A stretch of 64,000 nt of DNA from Pseudoflavonifractor intestinihominis (GTDB taxonomy: Bacteria; Bacillota; Clostridia; Oscillospirales; Oscillospiraceae): contig NZ_JBBMFK010000012.1 of assembly GCF_040096055.1 (NCBI RefSeq), positions 51,786-115,785 of the forward strand, written 5' to 3'. Made by a program: the position numbers and the translations under genes. The notes beneath the pieces are model-generated. The model was not told the DNA's origin. It did not search any database and saw only the letters and a list, made by a program, of their open reading frames with translations. Of this stretch, positions 1 to 8,117 are shown piece after piece (the stretch's first letter is position 1; every line of letters starts with the position of its first letter).

Positions 1-215
1 GGGGGGCCGTGGAGCAGCACGTGGTCCAGGGGCTCCCCCCGCATCTTGGCCGCCTGGATGAAGATCTCCAGGTTGCCCTTAGCCTTCTTCTGGCCGATGT
101 ACTCCGAGAGGGTCTTGGGGCGGAGAGAGCCCTCGTTCTCATCGTCCCGGGTCAGGGACGTGGTCACCAGAGGCTCTTCCGTCTCAAAGCCGCTCTCCGA
201 AAAATCGATGCTCAA
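1..215 (-). CDS. ruvB: Holliday junction branch migration ATPase RuvB (N-terminal part)
   Basis: Only the first 71 or so codons are in the window; the gene runs off the left edge. RuvB is the hexameric AAA+ motor that drives branch migration with RuvA at Holliday junctions. The visible part has the family's N-terminal stretch (EGSLRPKTLSEYIGQKKAKG and later DHVLLHGP, leading into Walker A). No ATG fits. I chose a TTG at 213-215 because a GAGGAAG ribosome binding site lies just upstream and the next residues, SIDFSESG, lead straight into the family sequence. It follows ruvA with a 52-base gap, the usual ruvC-ruvA-ruvB order. Confidence 0.9.
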   Translation of the reverse strand, partial: MSIDFSESGFETEEPLVTTSLTRDDENEGSLRPKTLSEYIGQKKAKGNLEIFIQAAKMRGEPLDHVLLHGP

Positions 216-267
216 ATGCTCACTTCCTCTTCCGGACGGACCTCATGTCCCCCGGCTGTTTTTACGC

Positions 268-873
268 TTACTTCACCATCTTCTTCAGCGCCTGCTTGAT
301 GATCTCCTCCAGGGCCAGGGCCTCCATATCGATGTTCTTCAGGGCGGCTGCCGCCTCGGCCTGGCTGTATCCCAAAACAGCCAGAGCGGCCGCGGCCTCG
401 CTGGCCTTGTTCTGGGGGATGACCGTCACGCCGGTACCGCCGTAGCTCTCACCGCCGGGGGTGGAGAGCTGACCCTTGGCCAGCTTATCCTTCAGCTCCA
501 GAATGATGCGCTGGGCGATCTTCTTGCCGATGCCGGGGGCCACGGTGAGGGACTTCTCGTCACCGGTGATGATGGACGTGGCCAGTCCCTCGGGAGTGGT
601 GGAGGACAGGATGGACAGCGCCGCCTTGGGGCCCACGCCGGACACACCGATGAGCAGCTGGAAGCAGCTGAGCTCGTTCTCACTGGCAAAGCCGTAGAGC
701 TCCATGGCGTCCTCCCGGACGTTGAGGTGGGTGTAGAGTGTGGCGGCCTCCCCTTTCCGCAGCCGGGCAAGGGTGCTGTTGGTGGTGCGGCAGGCATAGC
801 CCACCCCGCCGCAGTCCACAACGGCCAGGTAGGGCGCCATGTGGACCACAGGGCCTTTCACATAGTAAAACAT
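268..873 (-). CDS. ruvA: Holliday junction DNA-binding subunit RuvA
   Basis: A 201-residue protein of normal RuvA length. RuvA tetramers bind four-way junctions and recruit RuvB. The N-terminal OB domain (about 1-65) carries the GYG-like VGYACR segment. Two helix-hairpin-helix motifs follow, including LIGVSGVGPKAAL (about 74-86) and VAPGIGKKIAQRI (about 109-121). The last 50 residues form the small domain III (KASEAAAALAVLGYS) that contacts RuvB. It sits between ruvC and ruvB in one leftward operon. Confidence 0.97.
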   Translation of the reverse strand: MFYYVKGPVVHMAPYLAVVDCGGVGYACRTTNSTLARLRKGEAATLYTHLNVREDAMELYGFASENELSCFQLLIGVSGVGPKAALSILSSTTPEGLATSIITGDEKSLTVAPGIGKKIAQRIILELKDKLAKGQLSTPGGESYGGTGVTVIPQNKASEAAAALAVLGYSQAEAAAALKNIDMEALALEEIIKQALKKMVK

Positions 874-903
874 ATCGGTTCCTCACAAGTGTTTTGTCGG
901 TTA

Positions 904-1443
904 TCAGCGGCGGTCGTCCCGGGCGGCGTACCGCCCGCTGCCCGGCCGGGCGGAGTCCAGCAGGGACAATCGGGACGAGGACGAGCGGGCATGGCACAGG
1001 GCGATGGCCACGGCGTCCGCCGCGTCATCCGGCTTGGGCACGTCCTTCAGCCCCAACAGGTGTTTGGTCATGTCCATCACCTGCCGTTTTTCCGCCTTGC
1101 CGTACCCCACCACCGCCTGCTTGACCTGGGACGGGCTGTACTCAAAAATAGGGACGCCGGCCCGCTCCGCTTCGGTCAGGATGACCCCTCTGGCCTGGGC
1201 CACGCCGATGCCGGTGGTCACGTTCTGGTTGAAGAACAGCTCCTCCACCGCCATGGCCTCCGGCCTGAACTGCCGGAGCAGGGTGGCCATATCGTCGGAG
1301 ATCTGGAGCAGCCTGGTGGGCAGCGGCAGCCCTGCCGGAGTGGTGATGGCGCCGCACCGGATCAGCCTCTGCCGCCCCGGCACCGCCTCCAGCACCCCGA
1401 AGCCCACGATGGCGAAGCCCGGGTCTATTCCCAAAATGATCAT
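904..1443 (-). CDS. ruvC: Crossover junction endodeoxyribonuclease RuvC
   Basis: A 179-residue Holliday junction resolvase that cuts junctions symmetrically after RuvAB branch migration. The first residues MIILGIDPGFAIVGFG hold the first catalytic aspartate. VEELFF holds the second acidic residue, and the C-terminal DAADAVAIALCH holds the last acidic pair. The frame extends seven codons further upstream, but AGGAGGTTGCC directly before the ATG at 1443 and the family N-terminus decide for this start. It is followed by ruvA 30 bases later. Confidence 0.96.
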   Translation of the reverse strand: MIILGIDPGFAIVGFGVLEAVPGRQRLIRCGAITTPAGLPLPTRLLQISDDMATLLRQFRPEAMAVEELFFNQNVTTGIGVAQARGVILTEAERAGVPIFEYSPSQVKQAVVGYGKAEKRQVMDMTKHLLGLKDVPKPDDAADAVAIALCHARSSSSRLSLLDSARPGSGRYAARDDRR

Positions 1444-1520
1444 GGCAACCTCCTGGGTATACATACGGATCTTATTTTATCACGGCAGAGGATATGGCGC
1501 AACAAAGAATTGCGTACAGC

Positions 1521-1564
1521 AACAGCAGACGCCGCGGCAGATTTTGCCGCGGCGTCTGCTGTTT
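1521..1564. terminator. Strong hairpin between xerD and ruvC
   Basis: A 19-bp perfect GC-rich stem (arms 1521-1539 and 1545-1563) with a five-base loop lies between the end of xerD and the start of ruvC. Read leftward it would end the xerD transcript, although the T-run is poor on both strands. It may therefore be an intrinsic terminator of modest strength or a processing structure that separates xerD from ruvCAB. Confidence 0.6.
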
Positions 1565-1607
1565 TAGAAGGAGAATTGTAAATAAAAATCCGGTATCCAC
1601 TCTCATC

Positions 1608-2486
1608 TTATGCCCGGGGGTGGGCTTTGTTGTACACGTCTTTCAGCTTCTGGTTCACCAGCTGGGCGTATATCTGAGTGGACGAGATGTCGGCGTGGCC
1701 CAGCATCTCCTGGATGGACCGCAGGTCCGCACCGTTCTCCAGCAGATGGGCCGCAAAGGAGTGACGCAGGGTGTGGGGCGTGATGTCCTTGCGGATGCCC
1801 GCCTTCTCCTGATAATGCTTGATGATCTTCCAAAAGCCCTGGCGGCTCATGCGCTCCCCGTTCATATTCACAAACAGGGCCTTCTCGTCGGGGTGCTCGA
1901 TCATCTGGGGCCGGACCTGGGTCACATAGTTGGTCAGGGCGCGCACAGCGGCGGGATAGAGCGGGATGATCCGCTCCTTGTTCCGCCCCACGCAGCGGAC
2001 GAAGCCCGCGGACAGATTGACATGCTCCAGGTTCAATCCGATTAGTTCGGACACCCGGATTCCTGTGGCATACAGCAGCTCCAGCATGGCCTTGTCCCGG
2101 CAGCCCTTGGCGTCGGAGGGGTCGGGCTGTTCCAGAAACAGGTCCACCTCTTTGCTGGTGAGGATCTGGGGCAGCTTGCGCTCCACCTTGGCGGGGGTAA
2201 TCCCCCGCACCGGATTGACGGTCACCACACCGGCGCCGATCAGGAAATTGTAAAAGGACTTCATAGAGGCCAGACTTCTGGTCACCGTGGCCACAGACTT
2301 CCCCTTGGCGGACAGATGCTTCACATATCGCTCCACATCCGCCTGCCCGGCCTGTTCCGCCGTCAGGTTCTCCCCCTCCAGCCAGCCTGCGTACTGGTGG
2401 ATATCCCGCAGGTAGGAGCTGAGTGTGTTGAGGGACGCCTTTTTCTCTGTCTTCAGGTATGACTCATACTCTTTTAAATAATCCAT
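1608..2486 (-). CDS. xerD: Site-specific tyrosine recombinase XerD
   Basis: A 292-residue tyrosine recombinase that acts at dif to resolve chromosome dimers. The N-terminal SAM-like core-binding domain (about 1-85) starts MDYLKEYESYL. The catalytic domain has ATGIRVSEL (first Arg), HTLRHSFAAHLLENG (His-x-x-Arg), the LGHADIS block (second His) and the Tyr nucleophile in STQIYAQ. The frame is open to 2783 and overlaps spoIIM, so the long form is unlikely. A second candidate ATG is at 2504. The spoIIM-xerD adjacency is also found in Bacillus (spoIIM-fur-xerD region), which favours XerD over XerC. Confidence 0.92.
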   Translation of the reverse strand: MDYLKEYESYLKTEKKASLNTLSSYLRDIHQYAGWLEGENLTAEQAGQADVERYVKHLSAKGKSVATVTRSLASMKSFYNFLIGAGVVTVNPVRGITPAKVERKLPQILTSKEVDLFLEQPDPSDAKGCRDKAMLELLYATGIRVSELIGLNLEHVNLSAGFVRCVGRNKERIIPLYPAAVRALTNYVTQVRPQMIEHPDEKALFVNMNGERMSRQGFWKIIKHYQEKAGIRKDITPHTLRHSFAAHLLENGADLRSIQEMLGHADISSTQIYAQLVNQKLKDVYNKAHPRA

Positions 2487-2547
2487 CCCCTGCCGCGTCT
2501 CCATCCTATGTAGAATTCGGCGGCTCTGCCCTTTGGCAGGGACACGC

Positions 2548-3177
2548 CTATGCCGCCAGCATTCCGGCCGCCCACGCCACAAGGGTGGGGACCGCCAGAT
2601 ATTCCAGCAGTATACACACACAGAACGCCCCGGCGCACATGCCGCAGCGCAAAAAGTAGGCCCGGCCGAAGGGGGAGCCTCTCCTGCTCTCCCCCATGGT
2701 CCGCCCGGCCAGGCGGGCCGACGCCGCCAGCCCCTGAACGCCCAGAACAAAGAGCGTCGGGATGCTGACTGCCCCGGATACACCGAAAATCAGCGCGGCC
2801 GCAAAGCAGCCCTCACTGCCGAACATTCGAACAAAGGAGGACACTGCAAAGGACAACAGAAATCCCCGGACGGAAAATAAGATTGGAATACCGAGTACCC
2901 CCAGGGCGGTAAACCCCAGAGCCACCGTAAAAATGGGCCAGCGGAGCACATCCCACATCAGCGGAAGCAGGGCGGGCGGCTGTACGCTCCCCTCCCCTGC
3001 GGCTGAGAGAAAACCCTGAACGTAGGCCGTCAGGCTCTCCGCACCGCTGCCTCCCGCTGCGGCGGCCAGCAGGCACCCTGCCGCGCTGCCCAGGAAAAAG
3101 CAGACCCCGATCACTGCAAGGGCGGGTCCTCCGCCCTCCGCTGGGACATCCCACACCCCTGCCACAGCTCTGCGCAT
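2548..3177 (-). CDS. spoIIM: Stage II sporulation protein M (SpoIIM)
   Basis: A 209-residue polytopic membrane protein with about five hydrophobic segments and a short N-terminal cytoplasmic tail, matching SpoIIM/DUF95 length. In Bacillus, SpoIIM works with SpoIID and SpoIIP to thin septal peptidoglycan and drive engulfment of the forespore. The start at 3177 is preceded by GGAGGTGACGGCC; an upstream alternative at 3192 adds five residues. It sits directly upstream of xerD. The protein lacks catalytic motifs, so the call rests on topology, length and synteny. Confidence 0.85.
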   Translation of the reverse strand: MRRAVAGVWDVPAEGGGPALAVIGVCFFLGSAAGCLLAAAAGGSGAESLTAYVQGFLSAAGEGSVQPPALLPLMWDVLRWPIFTVALGFTALGVLGIPILFSVRGFLLSFAVSSFVRMFGSEGCFAAALIFGVSGAVSIPTLFVLGVQGLAASARLAGRTMGESRRGSPFGRAYFLRCGMCAGAFCVCILLEYLAVPTLVAWAAGMLAA

Positions 3178-3232
3178 GGCCGTCACCTCCACGACAGCCT
3201 ATGCGTGCCCCGGAGGAATTAGAAGGACAGCC

Positions 3233-4027
3233 TTACTTGCCCAGCTCCTGAGAGCGGCGGACACAGCGCTCCATGGCCTCGTTCACCATCCCCTCAAAGT
3301 GGTGGTCGTCAAAGGCGGTCAGAGCCGCCAGCGTGGTGCCGCCGGGCGAACATACCTGCCGAGCCAGCTCCCCGGCGGTCTTCCCGCTCTCCAGCAGCAT
3401 GCGGGCCGAGCCCTCCATGGTGAGGGCTGCCATACGCAGCGCCTGCTCCGGCTCCAGGCCCAGGGCCTGTCCGGCCTGCACCATGGCGTCGGCCATACGG
3501 AAGAAATAGGCCGGCGAGGAGCCGGCGATGGCGATCACCGCGTCGATCAGATCCTCCGGCACCACAAACACCTCGCCCGCGGAAGAGAACACGGCCTTTA
3601 CCTCCTCGAAGAGGTCCTCGGGCACATCGCCGCTCTTCTGCGCCAGGGCGGTACAGCCCTTTCCCACCAGCAGCGGCGTGTTGGGCATGGCCCGCATCAC
3701 GTGACAGCCGGGCAGCTGCTCCCGCAGCCAAGCCAGGGAGTACCCGGGCGAAATGGAGAGCACGCCTTTGCCCTTCACCTCATCCGCAATCTGGGGCAGC
3801 ACCTCGCCGAACATCTGGGGCTTGATGCCAAGGATGACCAGATCAGCTTCACGGGCCACCCGGCAGTTGTCCGTGGTGGTGTGGACGCCCAGTCGGGCAA
3901 AGCGCTCCAGCTTATCCTGGTGGCGGTTGGAGACCCACAGCTGCTCCGCCTGGAGAAGGCCGCCCTTTAAAACGCCGTCCAAAATTGCGCCCGACATATT
4001 GCCAGCACCAATAAATCCCAATTTCAA
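3233..4027 (-). CDS. proC: Pyrroline-5-carboxylate reductase
   Basis: A 264-residue enzyme of proline synthesis that reduces 1-pyrroline-5-carboxylate to proline with NAD(P)H in the cytoplasm. The N-terminal Rossmann motif is GFIGAGNMSGAI (4-15). Other family signatures are MRAMPNTP and, in the dimerisation domain, AGSSPAYFF and SPGGTTLAAL. Length is typical. It stands alone between spoIIM and the SCIFF genes, with a hairpin about 150 bases upstream that separates it from scfB. Confidence 0.96.
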   Translation of the reverse strand: MKLGFIGAGNMSGAILDGVLKGGLLQAEQLWVSNRHQDKLERFARLGVHTTTDNCRVAREADLVILGIKPQMFGEVLPQIADEVKGKGVLSISPGYSLAWLREQLPGCHVMRAMPNTPLLVGKGCTALAQKSGDVPEDLFEEVKAVFSSAGEVFVVPEDLIDAVIAIAGSSPAYFFRMADAMVQAGQALGLEPEQALRMAALTMEGSARMLLESGKTAGELARQVCSPGGTTLAALTAFDDHHFEGMVNEAMERCVRRSQELGK

Positions 4028-4307
4028 GTGACAGACCTTCTTTTTAACCTAGTTTATGAATAATAATATATTCCTTTCGAAGAATCAACGCAAGAAATAT
4101 AAAGCAAAAAAATTATTTTTGTGTATTATGACAAAATATTATGTAAAACAGGTTATGTTAACTATATCTACATAGGGAAAGGGCGGGCTCTTCGGAGCCC
4201 GCCCTTTCTGTCGATAAATGTTCTATTTTTCTCGGTATCTAGGCCGATAAAGCCAATTTTTTGCCGCTGTCTCAGTGATTACATTTTGTATAATTACACT
4301 TTGTATA
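4028..4307. other. AT-rich intergenic region between scfB and proC
   Basis: About 280 bases without a gene. The part next to proC (4040-4170) is very AT-rich compared with the rest of the segment and probably holds the leftward proC promoter, but I could not settle on one hexamer pair. The rest contains the hairpin described separately at 4178-4207. Confidence 0.5.
4178..4207. terminator. Terminator hairpin between scfB and proC
   Basis: A 12-bp perfect stem (AAAGGGCGGGCT paired with AGCCCGCCCTTT) around a six-base loop, 100 bases past the end of scfB. It separates the SCIFF operon from proC. The strand is uncertain because neither flank has a long T-run, but the position fits termination of the leftward scfB transcript. 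Confidence 0.7.
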
Positions 4308-5690
4308 TCAGTCGGCCATGCCCGCCGCAATGGCCCGCAGGGCAATGGCGCACTCCAGCCGCTTGCGCTCCAGTTCGCATCCAACATGGTGAGGCTTTTT
4401 TATGTCTCCATTGACAAGCAGGTTGGAGGCGCTGCAGCCGCCGGAGCAGTAGAACCGGGCCCAGCAGTTCTTGCAGTCCTCCCTGGTGTAGATATTCAGG
4501 TTGGAGAAGGCCTTGGAGATCTCCATGTTGAAGGTGCCCTCATAGAGGTTGCCCAGCTTGTAGTCCAGGTTGCCCACGAACTGGTGGCAGGGGTAGATAT
4601 CCCCTTCCGGCGTGATGGCCACATACTCACAGCCGGCGCCGCAGCCCCGCAGACGCTTGATGACGCAGGGGCCCTGGGCCAGGTCCACGTTGAAGTGGAA
4701 GAAGTTCACCTCGGGATGTTCCCGCAGCTCCTCCGCCAGCTTCTCATACTCAGCCAGGATGGTAGGCACGTCCTCCTCCCGGAGGGCATAGGGGTCCTCA
4801 GCGCCGCCCACCACGGGCTCCACCGAGATGTTCTTGGCGCCCAGGGACGCCATGTGCATCACGTCGGCGGCAAAGTCCAGGTTGTCCCGGGTGAAGGTGC
4901 CCCGGAGATAGTAGTCCTTGTCTCCCCTGCCGGCAATCAGCTTCTGGAACTTGGGGACGATCACGTCGTAGCTGCCCTTGCCGTTGACGGTGGGGCGCAT
5001 CCGGTCGTTGACCTCCTTGCGGCCGTCGATGGACAGGACCGCGTTGGACATCTCCCGGTTGATGTACTCGATGTTCTCGTCGTTGAGCAGGACGCCGTTG
5101 GTCGTGATGGTAAAGCGGAAGCACTTGCCGTGCTCCTTCTCAATGGAGCGGGCGTACTCCACCGTCTTCTTCACCGTGTCCATCGCCATCAGCGGTTCGC
5201 CGCCAAAGAAGTCTACCTCGATGTTCCGCCGCTTCCCGGAGCGCTCGATGACAAAGTCGATGGCCCGCTTGGCGGTCTCAAAGTCCATGGTCATGCGGTG
5301 GCCGGTACCGAAATCGCCGGTGGAGGCGAAGCAGTACTTGCAGCGCAGGTTGCAGTCGTGGGACACGTGGAGGCACAGGGCCTTGATGGGCGCCTCCCGC
5401 TGCATGGCCACGGCGGCGGCGGGGTCGATGTAGTCGTCCTCCACAAAGAGGAGCCCCTCCTCCTGAAGGCCACGCAGATCCTGCCAGGCCTCCTCCAGCG
5501 CGTCTGCGCTGTACTGGGGCAGCTGGGCGGCCAGGTCCGCCGGGCAGTGCTCGGCCAGCCGGCCGGGGTTGGCAGTCTGCCGGTCCAGCGCCTCCAGCAG
5601 GTCATAGGCGGTCTTATCCAGCACGTGGACAGCACCGCTGTTTACATCCACGGCGATGGATACGCCGAGGGCAGTAAAAGTATGTACCAT
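4308..5690 (-). CDS. scfB: SCIFF thioether maturase, radical SAM/SPASM (ScfB-like)
   Basis: A 460-residue radical SAM enzyme that installs Cys-to-Thr thioether links in the SCIFF peptide encoded just upstream. Residues about 1-90 form a PqqD-like peptide recognition domain. The radical SAM cluster motif is CNLRCKYC (Cys 113, 117, 120), followed by FFGGEP. The C-terminal SPASM region carries further cysteines (350, 354, 368, 406, 409, 415, 419, 438) for two auxiliary 4Fe-4S clusters, including CKNCWARFYCSGGC. The start at 5690 follows TTAGGAGAGAAAAG; an open extension to 5804 would run into the scfA gene. Its partner peptide and the hairpin between them support the assignment. Confidence 0.95.
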   Translation of the reverse strand: MVHTFTALGVSIAVDVNSGAVHVLDKTAYDLLEALDRQTANPGRLAEHCPADLAAQLPQYSADALEEAWQDLRGLQEEGLLFVEDDYIDPAAAVAMQREAPIKALCLHVSHDCNLRCKYCFASTGDFGTGHRMTMDFETAKRAIDFVIERSGKRRNIEVDFFGGEPLMAMDTVKKTVEYARSIEKEHGKCFRFTITTNGVLLNDENIEYINREMSNAVLSIDGRKEVNDRMRPTVNGKGSYDVIVPKFQKLIAGRGDKDYYLRGTFTRDNLDFAADVMHMASLGAKNISVEPVVGGAEDPYALREEDVPTILAEYEKLAEELREHPEVNFFHFNVDLAQGPCVIKRLRGCGAGCEYVAITPEGDIYPCHQFVGNLDYKLGNLYEGTFNMEISKAFSNLNIYTREDCKNCWARFYCSGGCSASNLLVNGDIKKPHHVGCELERKRLECAIALRAIAAGMAD

Positions 5691-5715
5691 TCTTTTCTCT
5701 CCTAATGACAGGCAC

Positions 5716-5748
5716 GGAAACGGGGTGGGCAAAACCCACCCCGTTTCC
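5716..5748. promoter_or_regulatory. Hairpin between SCIFF precursor and maturase genes
   Basis: A 14-bp perfect inverted repeat (arms 5716-5729 and 5735-5748) with a five-base loop fills the short gap between scfA and scfB. No T-run follows it on the coding strand. I read it as a partial terminator or an mRNA stabiliser that would keep the small precursor message more abundant than the enzyme message. The role is inferred from the position. Confidence 0.7.
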
Positions 5749-5764
5749 AGTCTTGTTGTTCGAC

Positions 5765-5908
5765 TTACTTGTTGTTCTCGCACTTCTGGTTGGCAACCGT
5801 GCAAGAGGTCTTACAAGCGGACTGGCAAGAAGTCTGGCACTCGCCGCAGCCGCCGTGAGCAGCGCTGTTCTTCAGGGTAGCGCCGTTAAGCGTCTTCACA
5901 TGCTTCAT
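5765..5908 (-). CDS. scfA: SCIFF ribosomal peptide precursor (six cysteines)
   Basis: A 47-residue peptide beginning MKHVKTLNGATLKNSA, with six cysteines at 21, 24, 28, 32, 36 and 43, the hallmark of the SCIFF family (six cysteines in forty-five residues). In studied members the maturase links a core cysteine to a downstream threonine; candidates here are Thr35 and Thr37, beside Cys36. A GGAGGGGAAACAG site precedes the ATG. The role of the mature peptide is unknown in the family at large. The gene is followed by a hairpin and then the maturase. Confidence 0.95.
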   Translation of the reverse strand: MKHVKTLNGATLKNSAAHGGCGECQTSCQSACKTSCTVANQKCENNK

Positions 5909-5986
5909 CTGTTTCCCCTCCTCCACTGTCGTTTTTTGGAGCTTCGATTCATTATAGCATAGGAAGCGGTTCTTTTCAATCCATTT

Positions 5987-6409
5987 TTAGCGGCGGCTCT
6001 TCCGCTTTTTCCTTGCGGGCCGTTTTCCGCCCAGCAGGCCGGCCGCTGCGCCGCCGCACAGAGCGCCGCAGAGAAGGGCCAGCCCCTCCTCCGGAGCGGC
6101 AGGTCCGAAGAAGATCACGCCCACTGTGAGCAGGATCAGAAAAAACACACAGCCCGTCAGCAAGCCCACAATCAGCGCCCTGGAGCGGCAGCGGCGGATG
6201 GCAGCCGTCCCGCCGGAAAAGCCGCCGATGACGCAGCCCACAATGGTGACCTGATACATCAGCTGTTCCCCAATCCATCCCCTGGAGATGCCTACGGAGG
6301 CCAGCAGCAGAAAGAGAAAGCAGGCCAGCAGCGCCACGCCGCCCCCCAGAAGCACGCCCAGTACACAGCGGACCAGTCTGGCTCCCTGGTCCTCTTCCAC
6401 ATGTTTCAT
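5987..6409 (-). CDS. TIGR04086-type small membrane protein
   Basis: A 140-residue integral membrane protein with about four hydrophobic helices rich in Gly and Ala, a short acidic N-terminus and a strongly basic C-terminal tail (KRPARKKRKSRR). Length and topology match the TIGR04086 family of Clostridia, often found near yajC and SCIFF genes. The start at 6409 follows GGGAGGGGAATGGA; a longer frame opens at 6472. No catalytic motif is visible and the function is unknown. It lies 78 bases upstream of scfA, so it could share its transcript. Confidence 0.7.
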   Translation of the reverse strand: MKHVEEDQGARLVRCVLGVLLGGGVALLACFLFLLLASVGISRGWIGEQLMYQVTIVGCVIGGFSGGTAAIRRCRSRALIVGLLTGCVFFLILLTVGVIFFGPAAPEEGLALLCGALCGGAAAGLLGGKRPARKKRKSRR

Positions 6410-6504
6410 TCCATTCCCCTCCCAGACATTGTGCTTGTCTGGTGGATTATATGCCATCGTTCCGTCCGGCATGTCTGCTTTTTCGCTTCTGAGATCCGGC
6501 GCAT

Positions 6505-6538
6505 AAAAAAACAGCCGGCCGCATGTGCGGCCGGCTGT
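6505..6538 (-). terminator. Intrinsic terminator after yajC
   Basis: A 13-bp perfect GC-rich stem (arms 6511-6523 and 6526-6538) read leftward is followed by seven T residues. This is a textbook Rho-independent terminator placed 12 bases past yajC. It separates the queA-tgt-yajC unit from the SCIFF region. Confidence 0.9.
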
Positions 6539-6550
6539 CTTGCAGTGGAG

Positions 6551-6850
6551 TTATTTCTTGTCTTCCTTGGCGGGAGCGGAGTCCTCAGAGGTCTGGGTGC
6601 CCTTGGTGGACACAGCCCACTTGGTGAACTCGATGCGCACCCGGTCGGCGCCGGTCTCGATGACAATGGTGTCCTCCTTCACGGCGCAGATGGTTCCCAC
6701 GATGCCGCCGATGGTGGTGATCAGGTCGCCCACCGCCAGGCTGTTGCGCATCTCGGCCATGGCCTTTTTCTTCTTGTTTTCCGGCCGGATCAGCAGGAAG
6801 TAGAAGATGGCCAGCATTGCGACGATCATTACGATGGAAATGATATCCAA
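6551..6850 (-). CDS. yajC: Preprotein translocase subunit YajC
   Basis: A 99-residue single-span membrane protein that associates with SecDF-YidC. One N-terminal transmembrane helix (ISIVMIVAMLAIFYFLLIR) is followed by the conserved RPENKKKKAM and GDLITTIGGIVGTI core and a charged tail. I chose the TTG at 6850 because GGAGGAATTGACC lies directly upstream; an ATG-like extension to 6898 would add a polar stretch before the membrane helix. It lies downstream of tgt, as in many bacteria. Confidence 0.93.
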   Translation of the reverse strand: MDIISIVMIVAMLAIFYFLLIRPENKKKKAMAEMRNSLAVGDLITTIGGIVGTICAVKEDTIVIETGADRVRIEFTKWAVSTKGTQTSEDSAPAKEDKK

Positions 6851-6942
6851 GGTCAATTCCTCCAAATACAGTATTTCTGCCCCTTTGCCCTGTGGCAACT
6901 TTATACATTATAGCGGCATTCTCACCACTTGGCAAGTCCTCT

Positions 6943-8082
6943 TTACGAATTTCCGATGGGCGCGTCCAATTTTCCGCTGTACGTCCGCCGGAACTCCTCA
7001 AAGGTACCCTCGTCCAGAGCCGCCCGGATGCGGACCATCAGCTCATTGTAGAAGTGGAGATTGTGGAGCACCGCCAGGCGCATGGCCAGCATCTCCCCCG
7101 CCGCAAACAGGTGGCGCAGATAGGCCCGGGAGAAGGACTGGCAGGCCGGACAGGTGCAGGTGGGGTCGATGGGGATGGGGTCGGTCTTGTACTTCTCATT
7201 CTTGATGTTCAGGGTGCCCTCCCAGGTGTACAGCTTCCCATGGCGGGCGTTGCGGGCCGGCATGACGCAGTCGAAGAAGTCCACGCCCCGGGCAACCGCC
7301 TCAATGATGTTGGAGGGCGTGCCCACCCCCATCAGATACCGGGGCTTGTCCTTGGGCATGTGGGGCTCCACAGCGTCGATGATGTCGTACATGGTCTGGG
7401 TGGGCTCCCCCACTGCCAGGCCGCCGATGGCGTAGCCGTCGCAGTCGATCTTGGCGATTTCCTGCATGTGCCACACCCGCAGGTCGGGGTAAATGCCTCC
7501 CTGGTTGATGCCGAAGAGCATCTGGTCCGGGTTGACCGTGTCGGGCAGGCTGTTGAGCCGGTCGTGCTCTGCCTTGCACCGCTCCAGCCACCGCAGCGTC
7601 CGCTCGCAGGAGGGCTTCACGTACTCCCGGGTGGAGGGGTTGGCCACGCACTCGTCAAAGGCCATGGCAATGTCGCTGCCCAGGTTGGACTGGATGCGCA
7701 TACTCTCCTCCGGGCCCATAAAGACCCGGCGGCCGTCGATGTGGGAGGCGAAGGTGACTCCCTCTTCCGTGATCTTCCGCAGGCCGGACAGGGAGAACAC
7801 CTGGAACCCGCCGGAGTCGGTGAGAATGGGGCCGTCCCAGTCCATAAACTTGTGGAGGCCGCCCATCTCCTTCACGACGCCGTCACCCGGACGGAGGTGG
7901 AGGTGGTAGGTGTTGGACAGCTCGATCTGGCAGCCCACATCCTTCAGGTCGTGGGCCGACACCGCACCCTTGATGGCGCCCTGGGTGCCCACGTTCATGA
8001 AAACAGGGGTCTGGGCTGTGCCGTGGGCACAGGTAAACACGCCCCGCCGGGCCCTGCCCTGGGTCTTCACTACTTCAAACAC
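6943..8082 (-). CDS. tgt: tRNA-guanine(34) transglycosylase
   Basis: A 379-residue enzyme that swaps guanine 34 for the queuosine precursor preQ1 in tRNAs with GUN anticodons. Visible signatures are TDSGGFQVFSL (active-site Asp), GINQGG, GGLAVGE, the nucleophile region DCVMPARNARHG, and the zinc site CTCPAC with the later Cys/His of HNLHFYN. Length is normal. It follows queA by 36 bases, so the last two steps of queuosine assembly on tRNA are encoded together. Confidence 0.97.
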   Translation of the reverse strand: MFEVVKTQGRARRGVFTCAHGTAQTPVFMNVGTQGAIKGAVSAHDLKDVGCQIELSNTYHLHLRPGDGVVKEMGGLHKFMDWDGPILTDSGGFQVFSLSGLRKITEEGVTFASHIDGRRVFMGPEESMRIQSNLGSDIAMAFDECVANPSTREYVKPSCERTLRWLERCKAEHDRLNSLPDTVNPDQMLFGINQGGIYPDLRVWHMQEIAKIDCDGYAIGGLAVGEPTQTMYDIIDAVEPHMPKDKPRYLMGVGTPSNIIEAVARGVDFFDCVMPARNARHGKLYTWEGTLNIKNEKYKTDPIPIDPTCTCPACQSFSRAYLRHLFAAGEMLAMRLAVLHNLHFYNELMVRIRAALDEGTFEEFRRTYSGKLDAPIGNS

Positions 8083-8117
8083 GCAAAAACTCCTATCTCT
8101 TTTGATTTATGCCCGCT

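Noticed and set aside
46..1581. A 511-codon plus-strand frame across ruvB, ruvA and ruvC
   Set aside because: It is antisense to three conserved genes and has no recognisable domain.
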